A DNA stretch of 64,000 nucleotides from contig CM065297.1 in assembly GCA_032871835.1 (NCBI GenBank), positions 59,197,253-59,261,252 of the forward strand, read 5' to 3'. The position numbers and the translations under genes were made by a program. Below, in pieces: positions 23,335 to 35,257 of this stretch (its first letter is position 1; each line of letters opens with the position of its first letter). The stretch is from Dipteronia dyeriana. Taxonomy: Eukaryota > Streptophyta > Magnoliopsida > Sapindales > Sapindaceae. The notes beneath the pieces are model-generated. The model saw only the letters and a list, made by a program, of their open reading frames with translations. It was not told the DNA's origin and searched no databases.

Positions 23335-25757
23335 TGTAGGGAAAAAACGGTTTAGAAACGCAGCGGAAGCATGAGAAAAAATTAGAAAAATGAATTAGGG
23401 TTTGCGTATAAATAAATAATTTCCCTTTTATGCAATAAGAACCTTAACCCTAGATTATTTGATGTATATATAAGTATCGTACCTTTTTCGCGTGACAATT
23501 GAACAAGCGTCGAATTGATTCCGCAAGATCTTCCAATCCAATCATGAACTTGAATCACCTAGGAGTGTGTGTTCCCTTTCTTTAAATTGTATTCCTGAGG
23601 ATAGAGAGAAAGCAAAAATCTTTTCTTTGTTAGTTACAAATATCCTCCAAGAGAAAAATCCAAGAACGTCCGGTCACTTGTGAATTATCAATCAATTTGA
23701 TTGAAACTCGTGTGAACCTTGATTCAATGTTGGACACAAAACCCTTTTGATGTAAAGGATATTAGCATACGATCGAATACAAAAACGTTCCCCTTTTTTC
23801 TCTTCTATGCCAAATTCACACACACCCTTTATCTATGAGTCGATCGAATTTTGTCTAGAGGAAAAACTAATTTTTCTCCCTCAAAATTCTCTCTTGCTAT
23901 GCCAAATTCTTTCTTGAAAATTACCTAGGCATGGCCAAAATTTTCATCATAGAATTCATAGGGCTAGCTGAAAATCACACACATATATATATAGGATCAT
24001 AAATTCTTTCCTAAGAAGGATTTATTTGGTTGGCAAGAATCATTTTCTTAGGTGGATTTATATGGTAGTTAAGAATCCTTATCTTAAAGAAATTCTATCC
24101 TTTTGTATATATATATGGGCTGGCCGAATTTTATATGATATAGATTAGGATCACAAATCCTTTCCCAAGAAGGATTACTTGGTACTTAAGAATCCTTTCA
24201 TTAGGTAGATTTACTTGGTGGTTAAGAATCCTTTTCAAAAAGGATTTCTATCCTAACACCAAGACTCCTAATCCAACTCAAAAGTGTATTTGTAACCATA
24301 TTAAAGACTTCCTAATTTGATTGGACAAATAACTCCATTTATTTATCTACTTATCAAATATAGTCTTTAACATTAACTATACTACCAACAATAGTATAGT
24401 TTTAGGAGACCATCTCCTATTAGGAAAAGATTTTGACTTTTAATTAAATAACTAATTAATCAAAAAATTAATTAATTTCCATTTAATTAAATAATAATAA
24501 AATAAAAATAATATATTTAAGCTATTCACCATAGCTATTGCCGCCCATACATAGTATAAAGGCCATATATTATTTTTCTTATTTTATTAATCCATTGGAC
24601 CTTAATAAAAGTCCACATGTGAACTAGACCTATTCTTACAAAAAAACAACAACTCCACATGCCCTATTACAATTCTAGATTGACCCCTAAATTGGTCTGG
24701 TAGAATATATCAAGTGATCCATGCAAGTTTGTGTGGATTGGGGATCTTGGAGGGCTATCTAAATTTAAGCTCCAATAGACACAACCCAATCACAATCAAC
24801 AAATGATTCACTTAGGTCCAATCTATTTAATTTTAGTTCATTCCACTAAAGAACTAAAATTGAACTCTTAAATAAAGATAGAATAAGTTGATGTTACTCA
24901 TTCGTACCCTAAACAACCTTATTAGAGAAAGTGTATCCTCGTGAAGAATACCAGTAATCGTCAAGAGCTCATAGACCGCCTATAGCTCTCCAAGTTACCA
25001 TATTTACTCATATGACCACATTTTGAACTTGGATATTTTGAGTTGTCCAGAAGCCATGTTTCAATAGACACTATTGAAAACTTAACGTTAAGATTTAATA
25101 TCCAATACCTCAAAACATCCATATGATGGTATAAATGAAGCCACGATGTCCATATCTATAAATGAAGTCCTCTATCGATTAACAAATGAATACCACCAAA
25201 CTATCAAGGACTGACTATGCTATATAATCATACTCATTGATAGCCCAAATGATAACACTTGCAACCATAAGTCCATCATTTATCTCAGGATTGAGATAGA
25301 TTTTCCGATTGTCTTCAAATGAAAACTCTTATCTATGGACGGTTCTAGATAAAGTATTTCATTTTGATCCTATTCAATGCACCCGGTGCACTAGATTCTT
25401 TTGCCCAAAGACACCACACTTTGATTATTTTAGACTCATCATAACACATTTGATCCCACTCAAATGCTAGCAAAAGAATCTACAACTTTGACATGATAAA
25501 GGTGCCCAACCTTCTATCTTAAGTTCTGAATATTATTCAAGACTAACTAAAGAATTGTGTCTACCTCATACATATCTAGATGTATGAACAATTCTTCTTT
25601 TCTCATAGTCTTTTGACCTTATGATTATTTACTTTTGACAATTATAATAATTAAATGATAAATGCTATAAGATTTGTTAAACTAAAATTCACTTTATTCA
25701 TATGAAAAGATTGTTAATTACAATATTACACTCTTGCTATCGAGCATAATCCTAACA
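23335..25757 (-). repeat. Solo LTR S2 (2423 bp) nested in the LTR of copia copy B
   Basis: It starts TGTAGGGAAAAAACGG and ends CATAATCCTAACA, with perfect 5-bp target duplications TATAG at 23330-23334 and 25758-25762. It has the same orientation as the surrounding LTR. No primer site or internal region is attached, so it is a solo LTR left by recombination. Confidence 0.95.
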
Positions 25758-26550
25758 TATAGCTCTCCAAGTTACCATATTTACACATACGACCACATTT
25801 TAAACTTGGATATTTTGACTTGTCCAGAAGCCATGTTTCAATAGTCACTATTGAAAACTTAACGTTAAGATTTAATATCTAATACCTCAAAACATCCATA
25901 TGATGGTATTCTACTCTCATTTAATAAATGGAGCCACGATGTCTATATCTATAAATTAAGTCCTCTATCGATTAACAAATGAATACCACCAAACTATCGA
26001 GGATAGATTATGCTATATAATCATACTCATTGATAGGTCATATGATAACATTTGCAACCATAAGTCCACCATTTATCTCAGGATTGAGATAGACTCTCCG
26101 ATTGTCTTCAAATAAAAACTTTTATCCATTGACGGTTCTAGATAAAGTATTTCATTTTGATCCTATTCAATGCACTCAGTGCACTAGATTCTTTTGTCCA
26201 CATACACCACACTTTGATGATTTTAGACTCATCATAACACATTTGATCCTACTCAAATGCTAGCAAAAAGAATCTACAACTTTGACAAGATAAAGGCACT
26301 AACATTTTATCTTAAGTTGTGAATATTATTCAAGACTAACTAAAGAATTGTGTCTACCTCATACATATCTAGATGTATGAACAATTCTTCTTTTCTCGTA
26401 GTCTTTTGACCTAATGATTATTTACTTTTGACAATTATGATAATTAAACTATAAATGCTGTAAGATTTGTTAAAATATAAATCACTTTATTAATATGAAA
26501 AGATTGTCAAATACATTATTATACTCTTGCTATCAAGCATAATCCTAATA

Positions 26551-27275
26551 ATATGATTGTTAATGCGATTGTTAAACTTGGCAGAAATGACCTATGTGCT
26601 TAAGAGTAAAATTTATGCATTTGTGATTCATTATACCTTGATAAGTTTGTTGTATAGATTTGAATAACCTTTGCTATGTTAACACGGAAGAGCAAACTAG
26701 AATTAAGGGAGAAGATATCAGAGCTAGATGCTTGAAAGAAACCAATTCTTCAAGTAAGGCATCCATCTTCAAACATTATGTGTGATCCACAAATTGTTTC
26801 ACAAATTGATCTCGAGGTATCACTTTTTTTTTCCTTTTTCCTTTGGCTTCATTTTATTTCAAAACGGGGGGGGGGGGGGGGGGGGGGATATGATATTGTT
26901 TTAGCATATATTCTTTGTGTATTTGTCAAGTATAGAACTTCATATATAGCATGTAATATTGTGATTTGTTTTGGTTAGAATATTTTTGAGATGGCATTTA
27001 TTAAGCGTGATATACATGATTCATTTGGATTTAAATGTTTAATTCTTACCATATTATATGTTGCCATATGTGTTCTTCTCTTGGATTTGCATTGTGCTTT
27101 AAGTTGTTTTTAGGTGGCTATAAAAGAAGATCAAGAAGAAGTTCAAGACTTGTTGAAGATTAGTCTTAAGGAACTAACCCATTGTAATGTGAGGGTGTGA
27201 TTTTGTGACCAATCTTTATTTTGTATGTTTAAGTATTTTGTATAGGTGCTTTGACATAGAATTTGCCAAATGGGG
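26551..27275. other. Unassigned stretch with a 22-base G run
   Basis: No gene is recognised. It holds a pure G run at 26866-26887. Near 27268 the sequence AAATGGGGAGATTGATAGG resembles a polypurine tract followed by an LTR start, which would make the following repeat a short LTR. That is only a suggestion. Confidence 0.5.
26866..26887. repeat. Poly-G run (22 bases)
   Basis: 22 consecutive G. A similar run of 23 G lies at 32518-32540. The exact length in sequence data is often unreliable. Confidence 0.85.
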
Positions 27276-27483
27276 AGATTGATAGGTTTTTGAGTTGTGT
27301 TGGCATTATTCTATATCAAAACACCATTCACTTGTATTGATCAGTTGTCTTAGATTGATGATAATTCAAGCTTCAAATAAGATTTGGCAACTCATCAAGC
27401 AAGATCAAATCTTCAAAGAGAAATGTGCTTCATTGGTTCTTCAAATGTATATTAAAGACCTCATTTCTCTTACAAGGCTTAGG
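27276..27483 (+). repeat. Repeat XY, left half (split by insertion F)
   Basis: This matches the reverse complement of about 35040-35250 (shared words GGCATTATTCTATATCAAAAC and ATTCAAGCTTCAAA). The matching repeat continues at 32287 after insertion F. Confidence 0.8.
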
Positions 27484-29965
27484 TGTAAGGAAAATCCATG
27501 CAGCGGAAGCGTGGAAAATCAAAATTAGGGTTTCGGTATAAATAAAAATTTTCCCTTTATAATAACAAGAACCTTAACCGTAGATTAATTGATGTATATA
27601 AAAAGTGTCGTACCTTTTTCTCGTGACGATTGAACTAGCGCCGAATTGAATCCTGAATATCTTCCAATCCAATCACGAACCTGAATAACCTATAAGTGTG
27701 GACTCCCTTTTTTTAAATTGTATACCTGCGGATGGAAAGAAACAAAATCTTTCTCTTTGTTAGCCAGAATAATCCTCCAAGAAGAAAAACAAAGAAAGTT
27801 AGGTCACTTGTAAATTATCAATCAATTTGATTGAAACTCGCGTGAACCTTGATTCGATGTTGTACACAAAACCTTTTAATGTAAAGGCTACTAGTGCACT
27901 ATCGAATACAAAACGTTCTTTCTTCCTTTTCCTCTTTGCCAAATTATCACAAACCAATCTTTGGAGTTGGATGAATTTATCTAAAGTAAGAACCGAATTC
28001 TCTATACTCAAAATTCAATGGTGGCCAAAAACTCTTTCAAAAAAAAATTAGGGCAAGGCCAAATTTTTCTTCTTAGAAAAAATCATGCATTGGCCGAAAT
28101 TTAGAGGTACTTCATATAGGATCATAAATCCTCTCCTAAGAAGGATTTACTTGATAGTTAAGAATCCTTTCCTTAGGTGGATTTACTTGGTGGTTAAGAA
28201 TTCTTTTCAAAGAAGAATTCTACCATTAGGTAGTTTTACTTGGTGGCAAAGAATCCTTTTCCAAAATGAATTCTTTCCTACACCAAGACTCATAATCCAA
28301 CTCAATAGTGTATTTGTAACCATATTAAATACTTCCTAATTTGATTAGATAAATAATTCCTTTTATTTATCTACTTATCAAATATAGTCTTTAATATTAA
28401 TTATACTACCTACAGTAGTATAATTTTTGGAGACCATCTAATATTAGGGAAAAGATTTTGACGAGGATACACTTTCTCCAATAAGGTTGTCTAGGGTATG
28501 AATGAGTAACATCAACTTATTCAATCATTATTTAAGAGTTTAATTTTAGTTCTTTAGTGGAATGAACTAAAATCAAATAGATCTGATCTAAGTGAATCAT
28601 TTGTTGATTGTGATTGGGTTGTGTCTATTGAAGCTTAAATCTAGATTGCCTGCCAATATCTCCAATCCACATGAACTTGCATGGACCACTTGATATATTT
28701 TATCGGAACAATTTAGGGGTCCATCTAGAATTGTATTAAGGCATGTGAACTTGTTTCTTTTTGTAAGAATATGTCTAGTTCACATGTGGACCTTTTATTA
28801 AGGTCCAATGGATTTAATAAAATAAGAAAAATAATATATTGGCCATATACATGTGTTGGGCGGCAAGACTATTAAGAATAGCTTAAATTATATTATTTTT
28901 ATTTTATTACTTAATTAAACGTAAATTAATTAATTTGTTGATTAATTAATTATTTAATTAAAAGTCAAAATCTTTTTCCTAATAGGAGTTCTTGGTGAGC
29001 TCTTGGTGATTACTGGTATTCTTCACGGGGATATACTTTCTCCAATAAGGTTTTCTAGGGTATGAATGAGTAACATCAACTTATTCTATCTTTATTTAAG
29101 AGTTCAATTTTAGTTCTTTAGTGGAATGAACTAAAATCAAATAGATCGGATCTAAGTGAATCATTTGTTGATTGTGATTGGGTTGTGTCTATTGGAGCTT
29201 AAATCTAGATAGCCTGCCAAGATCCCCAATCCACATGAACTTGCTTGGATCACTTGATATATTTTATCGGATCAATTTAGGGGTCCATCTAGAATTTTAT
29301 TAAGGCATGTGGACTTGTTTCTTTTTGTAAAATGGGTCTAGTTCACATGTGGACTTTTTTTATAAACGTCAAATGGATTTAATAAAAAAAGAAAAAAATA
29401 TATTGGCCCATATATATGAGTTGGGCGGCAAGGCTATTTAGAATAGCTTTATTATATTATTTTATTTTATTATTTAATTAAATGGAAATTAATTAATTTG
29501 GTGATTAATTAATTATTTAATTAAAAGTCAAAATCTTTTTCCTAGTAAGAGACGGTCTCCTAAAATTATACTATTGTAGGTAGTATAATTAATATTAAAG
29601 ACTATATTTGATAAGTAGATAAATAAAAAGATATTATTTATCTGATCAAATTAAGAAGTCTTAGTTACAAATACACTATTGAGTTGGATTAGAAGTCTTG
29701 GTGTAGGATAGAATTCCTTTTAGAAAAGGATGATTAGCCACCAAGTAAATCTACCTAAGGAAAGGATTCTTAACAACCAAGTAAATCCTTCTTAGGAAAG
29801 GATTTGTGATCCTAATATATATCCAATGAAATTTCGGCCAGCCAATATATATATAATAGGATAAAATTCCTTTTAGACAAGGATTCTTAATTACCAAATA
29901 AATCCACCTAAGGAAATGATTCTTGCCAACCAAGTAAATCCTTCTTAGGAGAGGATTTATGATCT

Positions 29966-30005
<40 letters not shown>

Positions 30006-30022
30006 AGTGTGTGTGTGTGTGT
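29966..30022. repeat. TA/GT microsatellite
   Basis: (TA)n followed by (GT)n with one GAGT interruption. It is the inverse counterpart of the LTR microsatellite at 22289-22388. Confidence 0.9.
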
Positions 30023-30607
30023 TTGAAATTCGGCCATCCCATAATATTTCATAGAGAGATTTCGGCTAGCCCTAATTTTCTAAGAGAAGAATTAGGCCAT
30101 CATAGGAATTTTGAGGGAGAAAAATCTGATTTTACTCTAGAAAAAATTCGATCAACTCTAAGAAATAGTGTGTGATTCGGGAAAGAAGAAATAGGGAGAA
30201 CGAATGTTTAGTTTTCGATAGTACACTAGTAGCCTTTACATGAAAAGGTTTTGTGTACAACATCGAATCAAGGTTCACGCCTGTTTCAATCAAATTGATT
30301 GATAATTCACAAGTGACCTAACGTTTATTGTTTTCTTCTTGGAGGATTATTGTAACTAACAAAGAAAAAGATTTTGTTTGTTTCCATCCTCAGGTATATG
30401 ATTAAAAGAAAGGGAGCCCACACTCCTAGGTGAATCACGTTCGTGATTGGATTGGAAGATCTTTTGGAATCAGTTCTGCGCTTGTTCAATCGTCACGAGA
30501 AAAACGTACGACACTGTTATATACATCAATTAATCTAAGGTTAAGGTTCTGGTTAGCCAAGGGGAAAATTTTTATTTATCCGCAAACCTATAAATTTTCC
30601 CTACAAT

Positions 30608-30620
30608 TGGTATCAGAGCC
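30608..30620 (+). other. Orphan primer-binding site
   Basis: TGGTATCAGAGCC lies two bases after the LTR end CCCTACA. It is followed not by a leader but by another LTR piece (ATCTTAGGAATTTTGAGGGA), so it marks a rearranged junction. Confidence 0.9.
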
Positions 30621-32286
30621 ATCTTAGGAATTTTGAGGGAGAAAAATCTGATTTTACTCTAGACAAAATTCAATCAACTTTAAGAAATAGTGTGTGATTC
30701 GGGAAAGAAGAAATAGGAAGATAGAACATTTAGTTTTAGATAGTACACTAGTAGCCTTTACATCAAAAGGTTTTGTATACAACATCGAATCAAGGTTCAC
30801 GCGAGTTTCAATCAAATTGATTGATAATTCACAAGTGACCTAACGTTCATTTTTTTCTTCTTGGAGGATTACTGTAACTAACCAAGAAGAAGATTTTTTT
30901 TATTTTCATCCTCAGGTATATGATTAAAAGTAAGGGAATCCACACTCCGATGTGATTCACGTTCGTGATTGGAATGGAAGATATTACAGAATAAATTCGG
31001 TGCTTTTTCAATTGTCACGAGAAAAAGGTACGACACTGTTATATACATCAATTAATCTAGGGTTAAGGTTCTGGTTAGTTGAAGGGAATTTTTTTATTTA
31101 TACGCAAACCATAATTTTATTAAATTTTCTCACGCTTCCACTGCGCGTGGGTTTTTCCCCTACATCCACATTCCTCAATACAATCCCAGATGGACCTCTA
31201 AATTGGTCCGGTAGAATATATCAAGTGATCCATGCAAGTTCGTGTTGATTAGGGATCTTGGCGGGCTATCTAAATTTAAGCTCCATTAGACACAACCCAA
31301 TCATAAGCAACAAATGATTAACTTAGGTCCGATATATTAATCTTAGTTCATTCCACTAAAGAACTAAAATTGAACCCTTAAATAAAGATAGAATAAGTTG
31401 ATGTTACTCATTCATACCCCAGACAATCTTATTAGAGGAAGTGTATCCTCATGAAGAATGCCAGTAATCGCCAAGAGCTCATAGACAACCTATAGATCTC
31501 CAAGTTACGATATTTACTCACATGACCACATTTTGAATTTGGATATTTTGACTTGTCCAGAAGCCATGTTTCAATAGACATTATTGAAAACTTAACGTTA
31601 AGATTTAATATCCAATACCACAAAACATCCATATGATGGTATTCTACTCTCATTTAATAAATTGAGCCATGATGTCCATTTATATTAATGAAGTCCTTTA
31701 TCGATTAATAAATGAAAACCACCAAACTATCGAGGATAAACTATGCTATATAACCGTACTCATTGATATCTCAAATGATAACACTTGCAAACCATAAGTC
31801 CATCATTTATCTTAGGATTGAGATAGACTCTCCGATTGTCTTCAAATGAAAAACTTTTATCCATTGACGGTTCTAGATAAAGTATTTCATTGTGATCCAA
31901 TTCAATGCACCCAGTGCACTAGATTCTTTTGCCTAAAGACACCACACTTTGATGATTTCAGACTCATCATAACACATTTGATCCCACTCAAATGCTAGCA
32001 AAAGAATCTATAACTTTGACAAGATAAAGGTGTCCAACCTTTTATCTTAAATTGTGAATATTATTCAAGACTAACTAAAGAATTGTGTCTACCTCATACA
32101 TATCTAGATGTATGAACAATTATTCTTTTCTCATAGTCTTTTGACCCTTATGATTATTTACTTTTGATAATTATAATAATTAAACTATAAATGCTATAAG
32201 ATTTGTTAAACTAGAAATCACTTTATTAATATGAAAAGATTGTCAAATACATTATTACACTCTTGCTATCGAGCATAATCCCAACA

Positions 32287-32486
32287 TTAGGGACACACAC
32301 ATATTGCATACATATGTGTCATTGCATCATTGTGCTCATTTTGTATAACACATTCAAACACTTGATATTGAATACACATGCATTGGTGTAGAATTGGCTA
32401 GTTGTGAAAACTGTATGTTTGTGGACTATATCCAAATGATATGCATTCTTGTGTGCTATGTATTTGTGTATGTTTGGAAAATAATA
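32287..32486 (+). repeat. Repeat XY, right half
   Basis: This continues the XY repeat after insertion F. It matches the reverse complement of about 34835-35040 (shared words GACACACACAT-like, TATAACACATTCA-ACACTTGAT and CATGCATTGGT). It has no coding content. Confidence 0.75.
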
Positions 32487-32517
32487 TGTACAAGGTTATA
32501 CTAAACAACCTAGAGGT

Positions 32518-32540
32518 GGGGGGGGGGGGGGGGGGGGGGG
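32518..32540. repeat. Poly-G run (23 bases)
   Basis: 23 G followed by TGAATAGG. The opposite arm has a shorter CCCCCCCC at the equivalent place (about 37664-37672). Confidence 0.85.
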
Positions 32541-33084
32541 TGAATAGGTTGTCTCTTACTTTTAACAAATCTTTCGAGACAAGTGACAAAACCTTGGTAA
32601 GCATACAAATTAACATTTAACATGATTGTTATAAGAAAACAATATATTCATATATGCTCAAATCTCCACTCTTAGTCTACAAAACATACAATAAGAATCA
32701 ATGTAGACAAAATTCCATAAGTTGTACTTAGAGTATTACAATGTGGTACTTTACAACTGGAATGGAATATCACAAGATACAAAGATATTTAACATACACA
32801 AACAATATTGTGTAAGGTAGTCAACTTACATATAAAGTTCTATCCACATTATTCAAATAACAGTTACCAATATAAGAGAAATAGGTATAGAGGAAAGTTG
32901 ACACAAGATATAATGTGGTAAACCTCCAAAGACGAAACATTCACGGGTTAGCAACCACCGGCAAACAAAATCCACTAGTAGAAAAGAAAAGTACAATCTC
33001 TCAAGTGACCCCTTCACCTAGAAACTACCCTCCTATCCTACTCATGAAGATGTTGCCCTCATGCTCAACAATCTGAGGCCTAAC

Positions 33085-33325
33085 ACCTCTTGTCAAGACT
33101 TCCTTGCTCACCTTATCGGATCCTCTCGACCCAAGGCAAGACTTCTTACTCAACTATCCGAGTCCTCCCGACTCTAGTCAAGACTTCCTCGCTCACCCTT
33201 TCGGATCCTCACGACCCTAGGCAAGACTTCTTGCTCGACTATCCGAGTCCTCCCGACTCTAGCCAAGACTTTCTTGCTCAACAAAATAGGTCTCACACCT
33301 ATTGTCAAGACTTCCTTATCACAAG
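33085..33325. repeat. Tandem repeat of about 42-45 bp in left arm
   Basis: About five to six units of the type TCAAGACTTCCTTGCTCACC, then a TATC-GA-TCCTC-CGACTC-segment. The matching block in the right arm is 36835-37045 on the other strand. The ORF at 33090-33383 is a by-product of this repeat. Confidence 0.8.
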
Positions 33326-34830
33326 GCATCTAAGTGATCATGAATGCAAACCGCAAACAAGCACGCAACATAGAATAAGATGATCAACCGATTTTATGGA
33401 AACTAGAATTAATCAATGAGCACACAAAGTATATTTTCTAGTTTATAATCCAAAAGTGACACCACACAAGATGATGCATGAGCATATGAAATGTATGGAT
33501 TAGGTACACTCCATGAAGATCTAGACATAGACAATAAAGTTCACAAAACAAGATTGTCTAGATCTTGTGTATGAATAAAAATCTAGAGCATGCCAAATTT
33601 CCAAACACACACTTTAAACCTAGATTTTATTCATGTTGCTAAAGCTTGAAATAAACATGTTCATGAAGTACATATTCAAGACTTTAGTACTAACACAAAA
33701 ATGCTAGAAACACAAGATATGATCAATCAAATCTCTAGCACTCATTTAGAGCATATATTCACAAAATAGTCAATTAAACTCTAATAGACTCTAAATATAA
33801 AATCAAATGTGCTAATCCTAAATATATTCAACAAATGAGTTCTAGCACATGATAAGACTATTAATCATGAAAATAAAGTCAATCAAAGCACAAATAGTCC
33901 TAGATAAGATGCTAGCACAATACAACTCACAATCATGTGAAAACATAGGTTTGATTAAAACCTAACTCACAATCAAGTTTCTAATTAAGCACAACTAGCA
34001 TTTAATTGAAGATCTATCACTCATCAACATATTTTCAAGTCAAATACACACAAGTAGGAAGAAGACCCAAGGTATTTGAACATTAGAATCAAGGAAATCA
34101 AAAGATAAACCAATACCTTGTCAATTTCGAGTACAGTCACGAAAATGGTGCGATCCACCAGAAAACTTGAACAAATGACTTCAAGATTGATTGAGATGAT
34201 AGAGGACTTCAATACGAAACTTCTCCAACTTGAATCACTTAAATCGGATAAAAAATGAGAGAGATATGGTGATTCAAAGTTGAGAGAAAAAACCTGGAAA
34301 TTTTCTGCACTAGATTTTCCTCTTCCTTTTTATTCAAATGAGAGAGAGAAGAGATATATAAAGGAGAGGGAATGAAAGAGCATGAAAGGACCAAAATAAC
34401 CCCTTTAAGAATGCTTCCCCGAGATGGCACGTGGGCATCTCGGGGCAGCAAGGAGTTGCAGCCAAGATGGCCACCCACCATCTCGGGCTTGCACCTCTTG
34501 TTGGCCTTTGGCCAAGGTGCAACTCCCTTGCACTCCTCTCGCGTTCTTAGACCGTTCTCCAGCCTTCGAACTCGGAATTCAAATATTTTGCGGATTACGA
34601 ACCGTAACTCTCTCATGGAAATGGACATATAAGATACTCAACCCAGAAAATAATAATTAGACTCGATATACGAAGATGAAGACAATGTATGCAACATGAG
34701 TTGAAAGTGTAGTATCTTTTGACTTAGAACTTAAAATCAATAGTATGAGTAACTGAAATAAACAAAACTCAGTCAGGAATGATTTAAGACTAAATTCAAG
34801 TTCAATTTCCATGTTATACAAACATATACA

Positions 34831-35257
34831 CACACACTAGAATGCAAACTTCATAGAGATAGTCTCCAATCATGCATTTTCCAATACATTTTATTTCCAT
34901 ACCAATGCATGAGCATTCATCATCAAGTGTGTGAATGTGTTATACATGGTGCATAATGATGCACAGACATATATGAATGAATTGTATGTGTGTGCCTATA
35001 TGGTGCACAACGATGCAGGGTCAAAAATGTATGAATTTTGTGTGTGCCTAAGCCTTGAAAGAGAAAAGAAAGGTCTTAATATACCTTTGTAGAATCATGA
35101 AGCACTTTTCCCTTTGAAGACTTGAACTTGCTTGAATAGTTGTCATTTCTTCTTTGAAGCTTGAATCATCATGAATCCTAGACAACTAAACAATACAAAG
35201 GAAATGTTGTTTTGATATAGAATAATGCCAAGATAACTCACAAACCTAACATGTTTA
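34831..35257 (-). repeat. Loop of the inverted repeat: uninterrupted copy of repeat XY
   Basis: On the minus strand this reads TTAGGTTTGTGAGTTATC, then the X-like part, AAGGCTTAGGCACACAC, then the Y-like part. The TTAGG/CACACAC junction shows the site without insertion F, which confirms the F target duplication. At about 427 bp and beginning TGTTAGG, it could be a short solo LTR of another element. That is not proven. Confidence 0.7.

Larger units (their letters stand above)
17375..26550 (-). mobile_element. Ty1/copia retrotransposon, copy B, 3' truncated
   Basis: The order from right to left is 5' LTR (interrupted by solo LTR S2), primer site, leader with GC-rich repeat, shortened gag, protease/GAG-pre-integrase, integrase, linker, RT, and RNase H, which stops matching near 17375. 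The 3' LTR is missing. Similarity is lost within the RNase H just after the LVYSGGD segment, so the 3' end was deleted or replaced. Confidence 0.9.
21659..26550 (-). repeat. 5' LTR of copia copy B, split by a nested solo LTR
   Basis: Outer LTR parts are 21659-23334 and 25758-26550. Together, less one 5-bp duplication, they give about 2.46 kb, matching the family LTR. The left part breaks at CATAGACCATCTATAG and the right part resumes with TATAGCTCTCCAAG, exactly the continuous sequence seen in other LTRs. The right end is CATAATCCTAATA, a slightly mutated family end. Confidence 0.9.
28463..31164 (+). repeat. Inverted LTR block inside insertion F
   Basis: Three pieces of plus-oriented LTR follow one another: 28463-28988, then a restart at GAGCTCTTGGTGATTACTGG through the LTR end ATTTTCCCTACA at 30605, then a second copy of the last ~520 bp (30621-31164). 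They are flanked by minus-oriented LTR on both sides, so the junctions near 28462 and 31164 are inversion breakpoints. Confidence 0.85.
27484..32286 (-). mobile_element. Copia-family LTR insertion F with an inverted internal block
   Basis: Outer ends are family LTR ends in minus orientation (TGTAAGGAAAATCC at 27484; ATAATCCCAACA at 32286), flanked by perfect 5-bp duplications TTAGG at 27479-27483 and 32287-32291. The minus-oriented LTR occupies 27484-28462 and 31165-32286, about 2.1 kb. The middle, 28463-31164, is family LTR sequence in plus orientation, including an LTR end with a primer site at 30608-30620 and two internal duplications (junctions near 28988 and 30618). There is no coding sequence. 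The unbroken counterpart of the target site is in the inverted-repeat loop (34831-35257). Confidence 0.88.
32487..34830. repeat. Left arm of a large imperfect inverted repeat
   Basis: The arm starts near ACAAGGTTATACTAAACAAC, followed by a G run and TGAATAGG, and ends near ATGTTATACAAACATATA. Its reverse complement recurs at 35258-37712 with many substitutions and small indels. Examples are the opening, ACCACCGGCAAACAAAATC, the 42-bp tandem block, GAGATGG...CATCTCGGG and TCGATATACGAAGATGAA-GACAATG. Short ORFs on both strands (for instance 34239-34628) follow no known domain. It may be a foldback element or two inverted copies of one repeat. Confidence 0.8.

Noticed and set aside
26778..26978. 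ORF of 66 codons with a poly-Gly stretch
   Set aside because: Produced by the 22-base G run, with no domain or conserved partner.
33090..33383. 97-codon ORF with repeated SQDFLL-type units
   Set aside because: By-product of the 42-45 bp minisatellite. The equivalent in the other arm is not open.
34239..34660. Overlapping ORFs on both strands near 34.4 kb, up to 129 codons
   Set aside because: They lie in the GC-richer part of the inverted-repeat arm, and the opposite arm does not conserve a frame.
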